Made by a program: the position numbers and the translations under genes | The notes under the pieces: generated by a model | The model's input: only the letters and a program-made list of their open reading frames with translations | Database searches by the model: none | Told to the model about the DNA's origin: nothing | Part shown: positions 23,102 to 33,804 of the stretch, piece by piece | How the letters are laid out: the number at the start of each line of letters is the position of its first letter | Numbering within the stretch: position 1 is the first letter of the stretch | Assembly (NCBI GenBank): GCA_033065855.1 | Contig: JAVXUO010000138.1 | Span: 310,001-374,000 of the forward strand | Length of the DNA stretch: 64,000 bases | Direction: 5' to 3' | DNA from: Escallonia rubra | Taxonomy: Eukaryota; Streptophyta; Magnoliopsida; Escalloniales; Escalloniaceae

Positions 23102-23929
23102 CACTACAAGAAACAAGGGCTTTAGCGACCGCATTTTACGACCGCAAAACATGCGGTCGCTAATATATTTTAGCGACCGATTTTGCGACTGCTATATTTC
23201 GCGGTCGCTAAATATTCATGGTCAACGAAAATTTAGCTTTAGCGACCGAATTTTGCGATTGCTGTTGCCGTCGCTAAATTAGCGACTGATTTGGCGACCG
23301 AAGTTTGCGGTCGCTAAAGTTTTAGTCAACATTTAGTCCCATAAAACCCTAAATTGAATTTAGTCTTGAACTTTTGTCATTTCCCAGCTACCGCCAAATA
23401 CAAACGGGACAAATCTGGGCGAGAGAGAAAGGGAGCGGCGGCGACTGCTCCGAGCGACCGATTTTCCGGCGACATCAGGCGACCGATTTGCCGGCGACGA
23501 GGAGCGGCAGCGGCAGGTTTGTTCTTATTTCGGCGTGTAGGTCTGTTTGTTCTTCTATTGCATCATTTATGTAGCAAAAGCGTTCCAAACGAGAGGGGTC
23601 TGATTGTCTTCCATGGTTATTCCCTCTCTAATTCTTAGTTGATCCGTAAATCGTTAGGATTATGCATTGTTTGTACGCCTTTCATATATAAGGCTTTGTT
23701 AAAGCAGCCGGCCCTATATTATTCATACCTATTTTCTGAAAACGGCAGAGAGATAGAGAGCGGAGAGAGAGAGTGAAGAAAGGAATCCGGGGAAACCTCA
23801 GGTAAGGTCTTTACTTTTTCTTTGAATCAAATTTATTTTGGGATTGGGTATGTGGGTTAAGGCAGTTTGTGTTGGGCGTAATGGGCGTGGGTTGTAATTG
23901 TAAACGAGAGAATAAATTGTCGTAGACGT

Positions 23930-25035
23930 TTGAGTGCGGGAGTGAGTGTTTGTTTAAATCTGTATGACCTGTGCATGAGTGAATATGTGTGTTTTGTATG
24001 TGCGTGAGTGTTGTGCGGAGGTGGTTGTGTGAATGTATATGTATGTGAGTTTGCAAGGAAAGAGAGAGAGATGATTGTGGGTTTGGGGGTTGAAAATGGG
24101 TTTAGTCTTTACTGCGGGTGTGCTTTGTATGGGCGTGTACATGAAAGGAGGCGTGAAACAGGCACAACAAGTTTGTGTTTTGTTGGTGGAACAAGTGTGC
24201 TACGTGAGGATCTGTAAGGTGGAAGAAGGGCTGAAATGGCAGCCATGGAAGTGGTGATTACAGCGTGACTGTGTGTAAACAGGGTGTGAAAATGTGTGGC
24301 TAGGTGTGTGTAAAAATTGGTATAACAAGTTTGTCCTAAAATGTTTTGTGTATGGTGCCAGCAGGTGCTTATGTATTGTGTGGGTGAAGTGGGTTTAAGC
24401 ATGAAGAAGGATGGGAAGGAGCAGCCGTATAGCAGTGAAGTGCTGTGCAAGAGTGTGTGTTTTGCGAGATGCGTGAGTGTATGTGTGTATCTACGTGTTT
24501 ATGCGGCAAGAAGGAGGGCTACCATGAAGTGGGTTTGGGGAAAGTCCATGTGGGTGTGAGAGGAGATGTGTGTGTAGCTGTGTTGTGTGTCTTATGTGTG
24601 AATATGTTTGTGTGTATAATGGGTATACAGGTGTGAGTTTGTGTGTGTGTTAAGGAAATAAAGGAGGGAGAAGATGTGCAAAGTGTGTGTCTGCGCATGG
24701 TGATGCTGCCAAAAGGCAGCTCATTTTGAGCTGGGTGCTCATGTGTGTGTGCGTGTGAATTGAGTGCTCTAGGGTGTGTGTGTGTATACGGGGGTGTACT
24801 ATGAGAGTATGTGTAATGCTTGAGTGGAACAAAGCAAAACAAAAAGAAAAATAAAAGAGAAGAAGGGGAGAGGGAGACCCACTGGCTTACGGCAGTGGGC
24901 ATGGTGGATGTATTTATTTATATATTTGTGGATGTGTTGTGGAGGTAATGGGTTGTGTGTGTTACATGAGTGCATAGTGCATATATGTGTGTGTATAGTG
25001 TGTGTTATGAGTGGTGTTTCATGTGTGAGCAAGTG
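23930..25035 (+). repeat. GT-rich strand-asymmetric tract inside the CACTA element
   Basis: About 1.1 kb in which the plus strand is heavily biased to G and T, with many TGTGTG and GTGTGAGT stretches, and C is scarce. Many spurious open frames arise on both strands (Thr/His-rich on the minus strand). None resembles a known protein. Confidence 0.6.
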
Positions 25036-26015
25036 ATGGTTATGAGATGAAAATGGGGAGCAAGGGAAGCTTCGTGAACAGTAACCATGAGCTGGTAAGT
25101 GTGTTTTGGTTTGGAGAGAAAGTAAAGAGAAGAAGAAGAAGAAGAAAAGTACCGAGCGTGTAAATTTTGTTAGCGTTAAGTGCGACACATGCGTAAACTT
25201 GTAAACTTGTGGACACTCCAATTGAAACTTGAATTATAGTCATTTCATTTTTAAATATTCAGTAAAACTTGGTTGAACCGGCTAGCTTCGGTCGTGAGGC
25301 ACGAGATCTATGTTAGCTCCTGATCATGACACAATAGAAGGTCTAACTTGGCTCTTTTGGTAGACAAGGTAATCCATAGTCATTGAGAGTCTAAGCATCC
25401 TTTATTGAATAAACAACTTCAAGTTTGTTACGAGTATGAGTTGAACTCGATCACACCCTCAAACTATGTGATTGTTAGCTCAAGCACACCCTCAAGTCGT
25501 AAGTACACCATTGAGCTGAGCTTGAGCACCCCTAAGTGAGCATTGGCTCGATTCCAGTCTGCTCTATACTACCTCCTTGGTGGTACTCAACAGTCTTCTT
25601 ACACATGGGGTCTCACGCATACTTCACATACTAATTCTCTTTTCTTCTTCAGTTTGGAGTATTGATATCTTAAAGTCTGTTCTTTTGGACCTCAGTGTGC
25701 AATTACTAGGAAGAGAATCCAAGGGGTATGCATTTCTTTCTACTACTTACTTTTGATTTTAATGGTTTTAATGTGGCGGGCATTTCTTTCTACTACTTAC
25801 TAAATCATCCTATCCATTACTGGTAAAACTCGTGCTGCAATTCGTCTTTAATAAATATGCTTAGGCCCTTATGGAATTCCCATCATCTGGTGAGATATAA
25901 TGTGTAACGTTTGCGGTGAGCACGTAACTCATGTATTACTTTTGTATTCCTATTGCATTTTTTGTGATTATGGCCAATAGAATTTCTCTAACATTTTTGT
26001 TGTTTTCTTATACAG

Positions 26016-26534
26016 AGTTTATTTAAAGAGAGAGTTCAGGCCAACTCCCAGCCAAACGGTAGCCAGACAGTGGACGAGTTCTCGTTGTGGTCAGACACTA
26101 CTGGGGGTCCTAGGAAGGACCGTATACTCGGCCACCCTCGTCAGTCCGCACGAGCGTTGCTAGCCGGCAGACCTCAATCGACAGGCGAGACCAGTTGTAC
26201 CGGTTCTCAGGCAAACGCGGCAGCTGCGACGTTGGTAGAGTGCTTCAACACAATGTTTGATACGCGCATGCAAATGCTGCTGGGTCACGGTTATGTAATT
26301 ATGAAGGACCCCAAACTACATGTAATACAATTTTTTTCAATTACTTATGTATTTTGTGCTCTATATGTGATCTTGATTTGATATATGATGTTGAATCATT
26401 TGTATGACTTCGTGCAGGGCGATACCGATGATCCTAGTGCCGGTGACTCCCGGGGCGATGAAGATGTTGGATCGAACGTGCCATCGAGGAATGAAGAAGA
26501 CGATGACGGGGCTGGTTGTTCTGCCGACGAGTGA
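26016..26534 (+). CDS. C-terminal fragment of a CACTA-encoded protein (Transposase_24-like), 2 exons
   Basis: Exon 26016-26321 follows a TTATACAG acceptor and is open for 102 codons. A donor (GTAATA) at 26322 joins it to exon 26418-26534 after GTGCAG, in phase 0, ending at a TGA. The segment DEFSLWSDTTGGPRKDRILG followed by an Ala/Gln-rich stretch resembles the C-terminal region of plant Transposase_24 (PF03004) proteins, where a Gly-Gly-x-x-K motif precedes a helical tail. The last exon is strongly acidic (SRNEEDDDGAG). The 5' part was not recognised, so treat this as a partial gene. The family call is tentative. Confidence 0.5.
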
Positions 26535-26822
26535 TTTAGATAGGGGTTTGGTTTGATTTATGCAATGAATGTTATTTTCTTGTTTTGAATTGATCGTCAG
26601 TACTTAATTGTATGAATTTTATTATTTTAATGCATATGTTAACGTTTATTTATATTTTGATGAATGCGAGCAGCTGTTTGAATGAATGCGGGACATGGGG
26701 TTAAAACGGTTATGCGACAGGTTATTTGACCAGCAAATTTTTTTTTTTGCAAAGCCAGGTTTTTCGACCGCGATATACGGTCGCTAAATAAAACAAAGCG
26801 GTCGCTAAATATTTTTAATATT

Positions 26823-26858
<36 letters not shown>

Positions 26859-27142
26859 GTTAAATTATTTAGCGGCCGCCAGTCGCGGTCGCTAATTCGG
26901 TCGCTAAATATATAATATAATTTAATAAAAAAAATTAATTTTTTTTTAAAATTAAAAAATATTTAGCGACCGCCTTATGCGGTTGCTAAATATAGTCAAC
27001 GCGGTCGCTAAATTTAGAGACCGAAATTAAAATGCGGTCGCTAAAATTTAGCGACTTGGGCTATAGCGACCGTTTTAGCGACCGCGTTGACACCTTTAAC
27101 GACCGCCAGGCGCGGTCGCTAAAGACCCTTTTTCTTGTAGTG

Positions 27143-28050
27143 TGTGTCCACTTCTATATGCAATTCTAAGTTCCTTCCCTAAATCATTATGCAGTCAGAA
27201 TTATCACGCTCGATCGGTCAGAGCAAGCACACTAATGATCAATCAGATGGAACCAGCTACGAAGGATTTAGGGAAGGAACTTAGAATTATGAGAGAAAAA
27301 GGACTAGGAATAGCTTAATGCCTCTGGAAAAACCTCTCAAACTTTGCATTGTCTCACTGAGATGGAAACATCCAATTTTAACTCATTATGCAGTCAGAAT
27401 TATCACGCTCAATCGATCAGAGCAAGCACACAAATGATCGATCAGATGGAACCACTACGAAGGATTTGTGGGAAGAAAAACTGGGTCAGTGGTAACTATG
27501 AGTACAAAAAGACTAGGAATAGCTCCGATTAAACGTGGTGAAACAAATCATTGATATATAAAAGAAGGTGCGCCACCAACAAGTTGCACTAATAAACATA
27601 GTGCAAGTTGCACTATTATTACGTGGAGACCAAGTATGCAAGCAGAAATAATCAGAGTCATGACCTTGCACAACGAGTTAGCGGATTATGAAATCTGTTG
27701 TTCTAAAAGTTTAAGCTGATAGAAAATGTGTCCAACAATGTTATCATGCTTTTGTGTAGCGGCACCATGTTAACTTCTACGACAAAAAGCGTGGAGAAAC
27801 ATATCGGCGCATGCATGAATTTAGGCATATCCTTATCATTGATTATGAAAAGAAAAAAAAATCTAGTGCCTCACCCAACTTAACATTTCTGGCTCTGTCG
27901 CCAGGGACGATGAAACTTGCAAAATACAAAATAGTATTGCATCCTCAAGTTGTTGACAGGGGAATATAACCACCTTGCCACGAAGATAATAGATGTCATT
28001 CCTTGTTGCAAATATAGGTGATGATACAAGTAATTAAAATGGTATTTATA
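27143..28050. repeat. Tandem repeat unit 2, part right of the CACTA element
   Basis: Continues unit 2 and matches 21612-22515. It includes the hairpin arms and two of the 200-bp subunits, with small indels relative to unit 1. Confidence 0.85.
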
Positions 28051-28700
28051 CATGTCAATTGCGCATGTGTTCTTTCTAGGCTTTCAAAGTTTTGTATTTA
28101 ACCCTACTCGTAATGATACTGTGACAACGTTGAAGCGTCCTCAAGCTTGTGGTTATATATACGGTAATGGCTTGATCTCCTGAAAGAAGAAGAAATTTTG
28201 ACCGTAGTCGAATTCGTAGAAAGAGCTTCCGTATTGCGACAAGTGAACCCATTATGATAGAGTGGTCCAAAGGCGACACCTTTTCCAAAAGAAAGTGAAA
28301 TAGAAAGCAGATACACAGCCCTCAAAGAAGGATACATTAAAACACTTGGATCAATTAAAGGAGTTGTTTAATTTTCTCTCTTTTGGTAGGCAAAGTTAGA
28401 AGACTATATAGAAGAAGACGAATGGAAAGGAGAAAAAGGAAAGGAAACCATTCAGAAAATGAATGAATATGGGAGCTCTTTAGTTCCACTTGTCATCTAC
28501 GGTCTTAACAAATTAGTGATCTTCTAAAGTTGAATAAGAAGTTGGTGAAACAAAAGCAGTTTGAACAGCAACAGAGGAGATATAAAGGCATGGCAAGGGC
28601 AAACTAGTTGGCCCTTTATAGGCCAATCATGCACCAAAAGTTGCCTCCCTCCCCAGTCCAAGACCCTAAAGACCACCTCCAACGTCAGGATATAACATCA
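28051..28700. other. Intergenic, no gene recognised
   Basis: No supportable coding sequence. The minus open frames at 28076-28337 are short, overlap in two frames and match no family I know. Confidence 0.45.
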
Positions 28701-28730
28701 CTACCTACGTAAACCCACGAAGAGACATCC

Positions 28731-29118
28731 AATTTTGAATTATTATGCACTGTCGATTGCAAGTACACAAATGATCAATCAGATGGAACCAGCTACGAAG
28801 GAGTTGAGGGAAGGAACTTAGTGCGGTAGCTATGAGAGAAAAAAGACTAGGAATAGCTTAATGCCATTGGAAAAACCTCTCAAACTTTGCATTTACCTTA
28901 CTGAGATGGAAACGTCCAATTTTATCTCATTATGCAGTCAGAATTATCATGCTCAATCGGTCAGAGCAAGCACACAAATGATCGATCAGATGGAACCAGC
29001 TACGAAGGATTTGAGGGAAGAAAAACTTAGTCAGTGGTAACTATGAGTACAAAAAGACTAGGAATAGCCTAATGCCATTGGAAAAACCTCTCAAACTTTG
29101 CATTTCCCTTACTGAGAT
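28731..29118. repeat. Two further diverged 200-bp subunits
   Basis: Two head-to-tail copies of the unit found inside the 1.46-kb repeats (ATGGAACCAGCTACGAAGGA ... CCTCTCAAACTTTGCATT) lie here, outside the main tandem block. The subunit was therefore repeated before or independently of the larger duplication. Confidence 0.75.
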
Positions 29119-29542
29119 TAGGCCGCTGCACACACTGAACACCCACTTGAGCATGGGTAATTGAAACTACGTACATTGACTTCTTCCTCTTGATCGGTGC
29201 TTCCACATCCGAGAATCAGACGTGACGTAAATTGCATCGCAGCTGCGTACGACATCAAAGTAGAAAACGGGACAAAGACATCCAACGTGGTAAAGCACTG
29301 CAGGCTTTTGTAATCTTAAAAGCCTTTGTTAGTCATGTTTAAGCAGCAGCCTAGTGGGGTTCAGTCAAAGATGTCTCTCACTTTACTAATTACTCAGCCC
29401 TCACGTCAATCGCCGAAAAACTGCAAATCTCAAAAGGCGTCTGCCAAGTGCTAACTATAAAAGTAAAACCTCTCTCACTGCATGTCTGAAAAACGAAACC
29501 CTCCAAGCCCGAGAGAAGTATACAAACTGAGAGCAGTGAGTC

Positions 29543-32500
29543 ATGGGAACCGAGTTGAAAGTAGTCATCTCCGACACACCCGTAGAGACAAATCAGGCAA
29601 GAGAGAGAGGAACAGAGACCCCGAAAAGCCCGTTTGCGGCGGCGGCCAGCCCGATAGTGAAGAAGGCCATTGCCAGCGTGCAGGGTTACTTGGAAGAAGT
29701 TGGCCATTTTACCAGGATTGACCCTCAGGAAGCATGGCTGCCCATAACTGAATCCAGGAACGGTAACGCCTACTATGCCGCATTCCACACCCTCAGTTCT
29801 GGAATTGGTGTTCAAGCTCTCCTTCTTCCTCTCGCTTTCGCAACCCTTGGTTGGTAAGTAAATGATGATATGACCAAATACAAGTCTCTAAACACGACAC
29901 CTAAAGTCATCAACCCTTTGAGCCACTAAAGAAGGCAAGCCCGGCCATTACCTGATTATAGCCCAGTTCAACTGTAGAAGACATACAAAAATAAGCCATA
30001 GATCGACCATAGTTACTAATTTTGTTCGTGCCAACCCATTGAATTGTTGTGCCTGTTGTATATAATTTCTCGGTTTGTTCTCTGATCATGTTGGTTATTT
30101 GGCTAATGTCTGGAATGGTTGCATGCAGGGCTGGGGGAATTGTAAGCCTAACAACGGCTTTTGTTTGGCAATTGTACACACTGTGGCTGCTGATTCAACT
30201 TCATGAATCAGTTCCTTCGGGGACACGATACAGCCGATACCTCGGGCTTTCCGTGGCTGCTTTTGGTAAGCATCGCATGAACATTCAATTAGGTTAAATG
30301 TTTGCCCGATCAGGCCAATCAAGATGGGTGTGGAGGAGCAATAGAAAAAGGTTGAGATTTAGGTTCTATTCAAATTCACCACCAAAACACCTGTATATAA
30401 TTGAATATGGACTGGTAGGCTTCCTCTAGCACTGTCTCGAAAAAGATATTAGTGCAAACATTTTGCATTAAAATTCAGCTATTGATTTCCACCTACACCG
30501 GCCGCCACAGATAGTCATTACCTACAACCTAAGACCCAAAACAAAACTCATTCTACCCGATTTTACGCTCACGAGTTTTACGACCATTCTAATCTGAGTC
30601 CTCATGGACAGTCGACACCCGACCCCCACACCCGCTACAAAATTCAAAAAGTAGATAAAGATGTGACTTAATCGACCCCTATCACTTAAAAAGCGAAGTA
30701 ACTACCATCTTGTTTGATTCAAGCACGTTATTGTCAAGGCATATTTGTGTATATAATACGATCCCTTCAATATCAAGCATCTTGTGTATATAATAGCTTT
30801 GGGACATTTATGTCTTCAATGTTGCATGTTATCCGCATGTTGCATACTAAAAATTCTAACTCACGTGTCTAAGCTATCTTAACATATAAGTGTACAATGG
30901 AATTTCGAGGGTATCATCTCTATTATCACAATGTTTACTGCATTACTTAAATACTAATTAGTTAAATATATTTCCTCTCGCATAGGAAAGTACTCACTGA
31001 AAACAAGAAGCAAAGGTCAAATCTTCATGTAACATCCGCCTAAAAATCTTTGAAAAGTCAAAGTAACTCAGTTTTATTTGTGTGGTTCTTTTCTTAGTAT
31101 AATAATAAAAATAATTATCATGGACCTCTATCTGTGGGTCCCAACATGGAAGTGTTGAGACCCTAATGGCTAATGCAAAGCCCCTCGGACTCATCATGCC
31201 TCGAAAAAGGAAGAATTTTTTATGTGACAATAAAGTAAGATCACCAACTGAATAAAAGTGTAAGCTAAAAAAAAAAAAAAAAAAGGCTAGAGCACATGAG
31301 CAATCGAGATTCGTACCTAAACAAACTCGTGAACAGCGTAGCCAATTATTTCACAAGCTTAATTTTTGAGAATAATTATTTTATAAGCCCAATTCAGATA
31401 GCCTAACCCAAAACCAAACCTGAACCTAAACATTAATCTTAACATCGATTGTCTTAACTGTTCTTCTAGTTAAAAATAAAAATTAGCTATGCCTTTTAAT
31501 TTGTAAAATTCGATAAATTTTCTGGTCTTTTTTTCTTTTATTATTCTCTTTTTATGGGCCGGGCCGGGCCGGGCCGAGCCGAGCAAAGCTTTCCTCGTGT
31601 TCACGTAAATTTCATGAACACTAGTTTGAGCACGAATTTAGAACTCGTGACGAACACGAGTCGAGCTTAAACGCTGTCAAACTCAGCTGAGTATCCATGC
31701 ACCCCTAAGTATTTCTCCATACCGCTAGTGTGGCGAGCCTCCATTTCTAATACATGTGAAACGGTCATGTGTTCAGGTAACAAGCTAGGGAAGGTGATGG
31801 CGTTGTTTCCAACAATGTATCTATCAGGTGGCACGTGCGTTACTCTGATCATGATTGGAGGAGGAACCATGAGAATCTTCTTTCAGACCGTATGTGAAAC
31901 TGCTGCGCAAGAGTTTAACCCGCTAACCACAATCGAGTGGTACCTTGTGTTCACTTGCTCGGCCATCGTTCTTGCTCAGCTTCCCAACTTAAACTCCATA
32001 GCCGGAGTTTCACTAATGGGCGCAATCACGGCAATCACTTACTGTACTACGATATGGGTGGTGTCTCTCACCAAAGAAAGGCCCATCGATGTCTCTTACA
32101 GAGCACCAGGGGCAAAATCTGATGTGGCTAGGATTTGCGACATTCTCAACGCTCTCGGCATCATCGCTTTTGCTTTCAGAGGCCACAATCTAGTGCTTGA
32201 AATTCAGGTTTTGCTACCAACAGCAGAAATACAGATTTTTGTACATTTCATACACCACCGCTTGCCTAGTGCTAAACGTTTTACAATTCATTCACCAATG
32301 CAGGGTACAATGCCTTCAAGTTTGAAACGCCCATCGCGTCTGCCAATGTGGAGAGGAGTCAGAGCCTCGTATGCAATCATCGCAATGTGTTTGTTTCCAC
32401 TGGCAATAGGGGGCTATTGGGCTTATGGAAACTTGGTAAGCACTCGTATTTTCGATTGGTTCATTCTGTCCAGAATAAGCACCCAATCCTTGCTCTCCAA

Positions 32501-33074
32501 CCAACGAATTTCTGATATAAAACCCTATATTGATAGTCATGGAAAGAGAAGCTAATACTTGATATATTTGATGTCATCTCAGATACCTACAAATGGAGGA
32601 GGAATGCTGAAAGCCATGTACAAGTACCATGGACATGACACATCCACATTAATTCTAGGGTTCACGAGCCTGTTCGTTGTAATCAACTGCCTAACCTCCT
32701 TCCAAATATATGCAATGCCAGTCTTCGACAACCTAGAGTTGAGGTACACGAGTAATACGAGCAAGCCGTGCCCTTGGTGGTTGAGGAGAGGGATTCGCAT
32801 ATTCTTTGGATGCCTGGCATTCTTTATAGCCGTTGCACTGCCATTCTTGCCAAGTTTAGCAGGGCTGATTGGAGGAGTCGCATTACCAGTCACCTTAGCA
32901 TATCCTTGTTTCATGTGGATAGTGATGAAGAAACCCCAGAGATATGGTGCAATGTGGTGTCTTAACTGGGCACTAGGATGCCTGGGCATGATATTGAGCG
33001 TTCTACTCGTCATCGGAGCAATATGGACAATAGTAAGACTGGGAGTTGAAGTCCACTTCTTCAAGCCCAAATGA
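29543..33074 (+). CDS. LHT8: Lysine/histidine transporter-like 8 amino-acid permease, 5 exons
   Basis: Exons are 29543-29853, 30129-30265, 31777-32207, 32304-32435 and 32583-33074. All introns are GT-AG and the phases fit, giving 500 aa. It belongs to the AAAP amino-acid/auxin permease family (Aa_trans, PF01490). The N-terminus is hydrophilic (about 85 residues). The permease core follows, with GVQALLLPLAFATLGWAGG at the first membrane segment and LYTLWLLIQLHESVPSGTRY after it. Further on are GGTCVTLIMIGGGTMRIFFQ, CLFPLAIGGYWAYGNL, SFQIYAMPVFDNLE and the hydrophobic C-terminus ending HFFKPK. Order and wording fit Arabidopsis LHT8 (At1g47670) as I remember it. A plasma-membrane amino-acid/proton symporter is the family expectation, but the substrate is unproven. 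Intron 2 (1.5 kb) holds repeat remnants. It converges on the small membrane-protein gene 730 bp downstream. No defects seen. Confidence 0.95.
31555..31715. mobile_element. Repeat remnant in LHT8 intron 2 with (GGGCC)4
   Basis: Four GGGCC units (31556-31575) and two GAGCC-like units lead into a Cys/Arg-codon-poor, CGAGC-rich stretch (AACACGAGTCGAGCTTAAAC). It ends with TATCCATGCACCCCTAA, resembling the end of non-autonomous hAT-type repeats. The left end was not located. A poly-A run lies nearby at 31268-31285. Confidence 0.4.
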
Positions 33075-33804
33075 CAAAACTAAGAAATGGGTGCCATAAT
33101 TTACTTAAGGTAACCTGACCTGAAGCTAACCTCATGAACTTACTTAAGGGCGGTTTTCAGATGCAGCGGCTGGCTGGAGAGCTACTACATACTGAAGGAT
33201 ATGATGATCCCTACCATTATGATTAAAGCCCGCCTCATTAACTTGTAGCTGGGAGCAGTTTGATCGGGCGTAACTGCTTGATGGAGAACCACTACCTGCT
33301 GAAGGATATCATGATCCCTAACATAACCTACCATGTATTTCCTGAAGTAAAGTTTCACAGAGTAACTTTCTTGCTAATGTCTACAACTGTAGAATATCAT
33401 ATTACCAAAACAAATGCCAGCACCTGCATATCTAACTCATGTGCAACATAACAGTATAATTGCCAAATTTCAGTATTTAGAAGTCCGCAGAGAAACACCT
33501 GTAAAGAGCATATGACCTTGCTAGACAGAGAATGAAGTATATATTAGTACAAAAAAGGGCCTACAACCAAACATCATTATTCAGCACAAACATCAAAAAA
33601 ATCCAGCACAGAATTACAAGGCACGCCAGTCTAACTCTTGTGTTGACGTAATCATATCAATTCTATTCTTTAATTAGCTAGCTTTAAGTGCAATTACATA
33701 TACCAGTAGACCAAAAAAGGATGGACCAAAAGCAAGGGCCAAAAATTGTCAGAATTTATACAACAAAATCAAGTCTCTTGAAGACGAGTTGCAACTTAAG
33801 ACGT
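33075..33804. other. Convergent 3' intergenic region
   Basis: This 730-bp stretch between the LHT8 and membrane-protein stop codons should contain both 3' UTRs. No gene found. Confidence 0.5.

Larger units (their letters stand above)
23102..27142 (+). mobile_element. CACTA (En/Spm) transposon, 4,041 bp
   Basis: The termini are CACTACAAGAAA (23102) and TTTCTTGTAGTG (ending 27142), the standard CACTA inverted repeat. A 3-bp target duplication TGT flanks it (23099-23101, 27143-27145). Removing the element and one TGT recreates the sequence at the same place in repeat unit 1. Both subterminal regions (23115-23320 and 26765-27125) are packed with the motif GCGACCG / CGGTCGC in both orientations, as expected for transposase-binding arrays. 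Coding potential is limited to a two-exon fragment near the right end. No DDE transposase core was seen, so it is probably non-autonomous. An (AAAT)n tract lies at 26823-26860. Confidence 0.95.

Noticed and set aside
24109-25221. Thr/His-rich minus-strand open frames in the CACTA interior
   Set aside because: They are products of GT-rich low-complexity DNA read on the complement.
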